A stretch of 64,000 bases of DNA from Streptomyces poonensis (GTDB lineage Bacteria; Actinomycetota; Actinomycetes; Streptomycetales; Streptomycetaceae): assembly GCF_014650915.1 (NCBI RefSeq), contig NZ_BMVW01000018.1:82928-146927 (forward strand), given 5' to 3'. Shown here in pieces: positions 62,943 through 64,000 of this stretch. The notes beneath the pieces were generated by a model, which saw only the letters and a program-made list of their open reading frames with translations, was not told the DNA's origin and searched no databases. Both the position numbers and the translations under genes were made by a program. Numbering within the stretch: the first letter of the stretch is position 1; the number at the start of each line of letters is the position of its first letter.

Positions 62943-63980
62943 GTGATCGTCTGGATCAACGGTGCGTTCGGTGCGGGGAAGTCCACCACCGCGCGGGAAC
63001 TGATCGAACTGATCCCGAACAGCACGCTCTTCGACCCCGAGGTCATCGGCGGCGCACTCACACATCTGCTGCCGGCCAAACGCCTCGCCGAGGTCGGCGA
63101 CTTCCAGGACCTGCCGAGTTGGCGACGGCTCGTGGTGGACACGGCCGCCGCCATGCTCGCGGAGCTCGGCGGGACCCTCGTGGTCCCCATGACCCTGCTG
63201 CGCCAGGAGTACCGCGACGAGATCTTCGGCGGTCTCGCCGCCCGCCGGATTCCCGTACGGCATGTGCTCCTCGCCCCAGCCGAAACGATACTGCGGGAAC
63301 GAATAGCCGGCCGGGAGGTCCCGCCCGACCTCCCCGACGGCGAGATGAGAATCCGTCAGTGGTCGTACGACCACATCGAGCCCTACCACGTGGCGCTCGC
63401 CTCCTGGCTGACCGCCGACGCCCACGTCGTCGACACCAGCTTCCACACGCCGTACGAGACCGCGCGGCGCATCGCCGAGGCGGTACGCACCGGGGACCTG
63501 CCCGTGTGCGACATCGTGCAGACTCCCGAACCCACGGCGGAGACCCTCGCCGCGGGGGTGCTGCTCTTCGACGAGCAGGACCGTGTGCTGCTCGTCGACC
63601 CCACCTACAAGGCCGGCTGGGAGTTCCCCGGCGGGGTCGTCGAACCCGGTGAACCCCCCGCGCGCGCGGGCATGCGAGAGGTCACCGAGGAGACCGGCAT
63701 ACGCCTCGACGACGTCCCCCGCCTGCTGGTCGTGGACTGGGAGGCACCCAGACCCCCCGGGTACGGCGGACTGCGCCTGCTGTACGACGGCGGACGCCTC
63801 GACAGCACCCGCCACCAGCGACCCGTCCTGCCCGGCCCCGAACTGCGCGAGTGGCGCTTCGTCACCGAGGAGGAGGCCGCCGACCTGCTGCCCCCCGTGC
63901 GCTACGAACGGCTGCGGTGGGCCCTCCGGGCGCGCGAGCGGGGAGCGGCGCTGTACCTGGAGGCGGGGGTACCGGTGTAG
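62943..63980 (+). CDS. TmrB-like P-loop protein fused to Nudix hydrolase
   Basis: 345 residues. Residues 1-190: WINGAFGAGKSTTARELIEL (Walker A Lys13), FDPEVIG, GDFQDLPSWRRLV, TLVVPMTLLRQEYRDEI - the pattern of TmrB (tunicamycin resistance) and related nucleotide kinases. Residues about 200-345: Nudix domain with the complete Nudix box (GGVVEPGEPPARAGMREVTEE, then TG) near 229-252. Predicted to bind NTP in the first half and cleave a nucleoside diphosphate derivative in the second. GTG behind AGAGGGGG. Ends 20 bp before the window edge. Confidence 0.87.
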   Translation: MIVWINGAFGAGKSTTARELIELIPNSTLFDPEVIGGALTHLLPAKRLAEVGDFQDLPSWRRLVVDTAAAMLAELGGTLVVPMTLLRQEYRDEIFGGLAARRIPVRHVLLAPAETILRERIAGREVPPDLPDGEMRIRQWSYDHIEPYHVALASWLTADAHVVDTSFHTPYETARRIAEAVRTGDLPVCDIVQTPEPTAETLAAGVLLFDEQDRVLLVDPTYKAGWEFPGGVVEPGEPPARAGMREVTEETGIRLDDVPRLLVVDWEAPRPPGYGGLRLLYDGGRLDSTRHQRPVLPGPELREWRFVTEEEAADLLPPVRYERLRWALRARERGAALYLEAGVPV

Positions 63981-64000
63981 CGGGTGCCGGATAGCGGGGT

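Overview
This window looks like Streptomyces chromosome. It is very GC-rich, uses GTG and TTG starts freely, packs genes into short operons with ATGA/GTGA stop-start overlaps, and carries Streptomyces-type families (2-methylisoborneol genes, SAV_2336-type protein, DUF6421, DUF6986, DUF5134, SpoIIE-type phosphatase with PAS/GAF). About 50 protein genes are supported. I saw no rRNA, tRNA, CRISPR array, transposase or phage gene.

Layout. 1-2 kb: the end of an MpaB-like (DUF2236) gene and a TetR regulator with two DNA-binding domains. 2.2-11.5 kb: the most unusual locus, four overlapping plus-strand genes: alpha/beta-hydrolase, caspase-like peptidase fused to a VMAP-like region, MoxR-type AAA+ ATPase, and a 1750-residue protein (SAV_2336-type N-terminus with a vWA-like fold, seven WD40 blades, about 22 copies of a 38-residue helical repeat). 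I read it as a vWA-MoxR-VMAP ternary conflict or regulated cell-death system with an added hydrolase. 11.5-15.4 kb: the 2-methylisoborneol operon (family 2B encapsulin shell, MIB synthase, GPP C-methyltransferase). 16-19 kb: HAD phosphatase, Lrp regulator, FUSC transporter. 19-25 kb: lactonase-like propeller, CbiX-like protein, BadF-type kinase coupled to ung, Asp-box protein. 25-29.6 kb: secreted polymer-degrading enzymes (pectate lyase, PHB-depolymerase-type esterase with CBM2, SGNH hydrolase).

29.7-45.3 kb: a five-domain SpoIIE-type phosphatase, an old yellow enzyme divergent from an ArsR repressor with matching operators, an FprA-type ferredoxin reductase, DUF305 lipoprotein divergent from an LVIVD-repeat protein, TetR, HAD, PAP2, M56 peptidase, DUF5134 membrane protein, and a second FUSC gene in operon with a MarR regulator. 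45.3-53.8 kb: VOC, GNAT, glycerophosphodiesterase, a DUF6421-SDR-threonine aldolase operon, transglutaminase-like protein, acyltransferase, thioredoxin, and a flavin reductase preceded by a 26-codon cysteine-ending leader peptide. 54-64 kb: etfBA, a Tat-type secreted endonuclease/phosphatase, DUF6986 protein, a GGCT-like protein, a LacI regulator divergent from a ROK kinase, two small hypotheticals, and a TmrB-like P-loop protein fused to a Nudix domain.

Several regulator/target pairs are readable from DNA alone: ArsR with the old yellow enzyme, MarR with FUSC, LacI with ROK. Strong stem-loops separate most convergent gene pairs. Simple repeats (6, 9, 12, 14, 18, 24 and 36 nt periods) are scattered through spacers and low-complexity protein tails.
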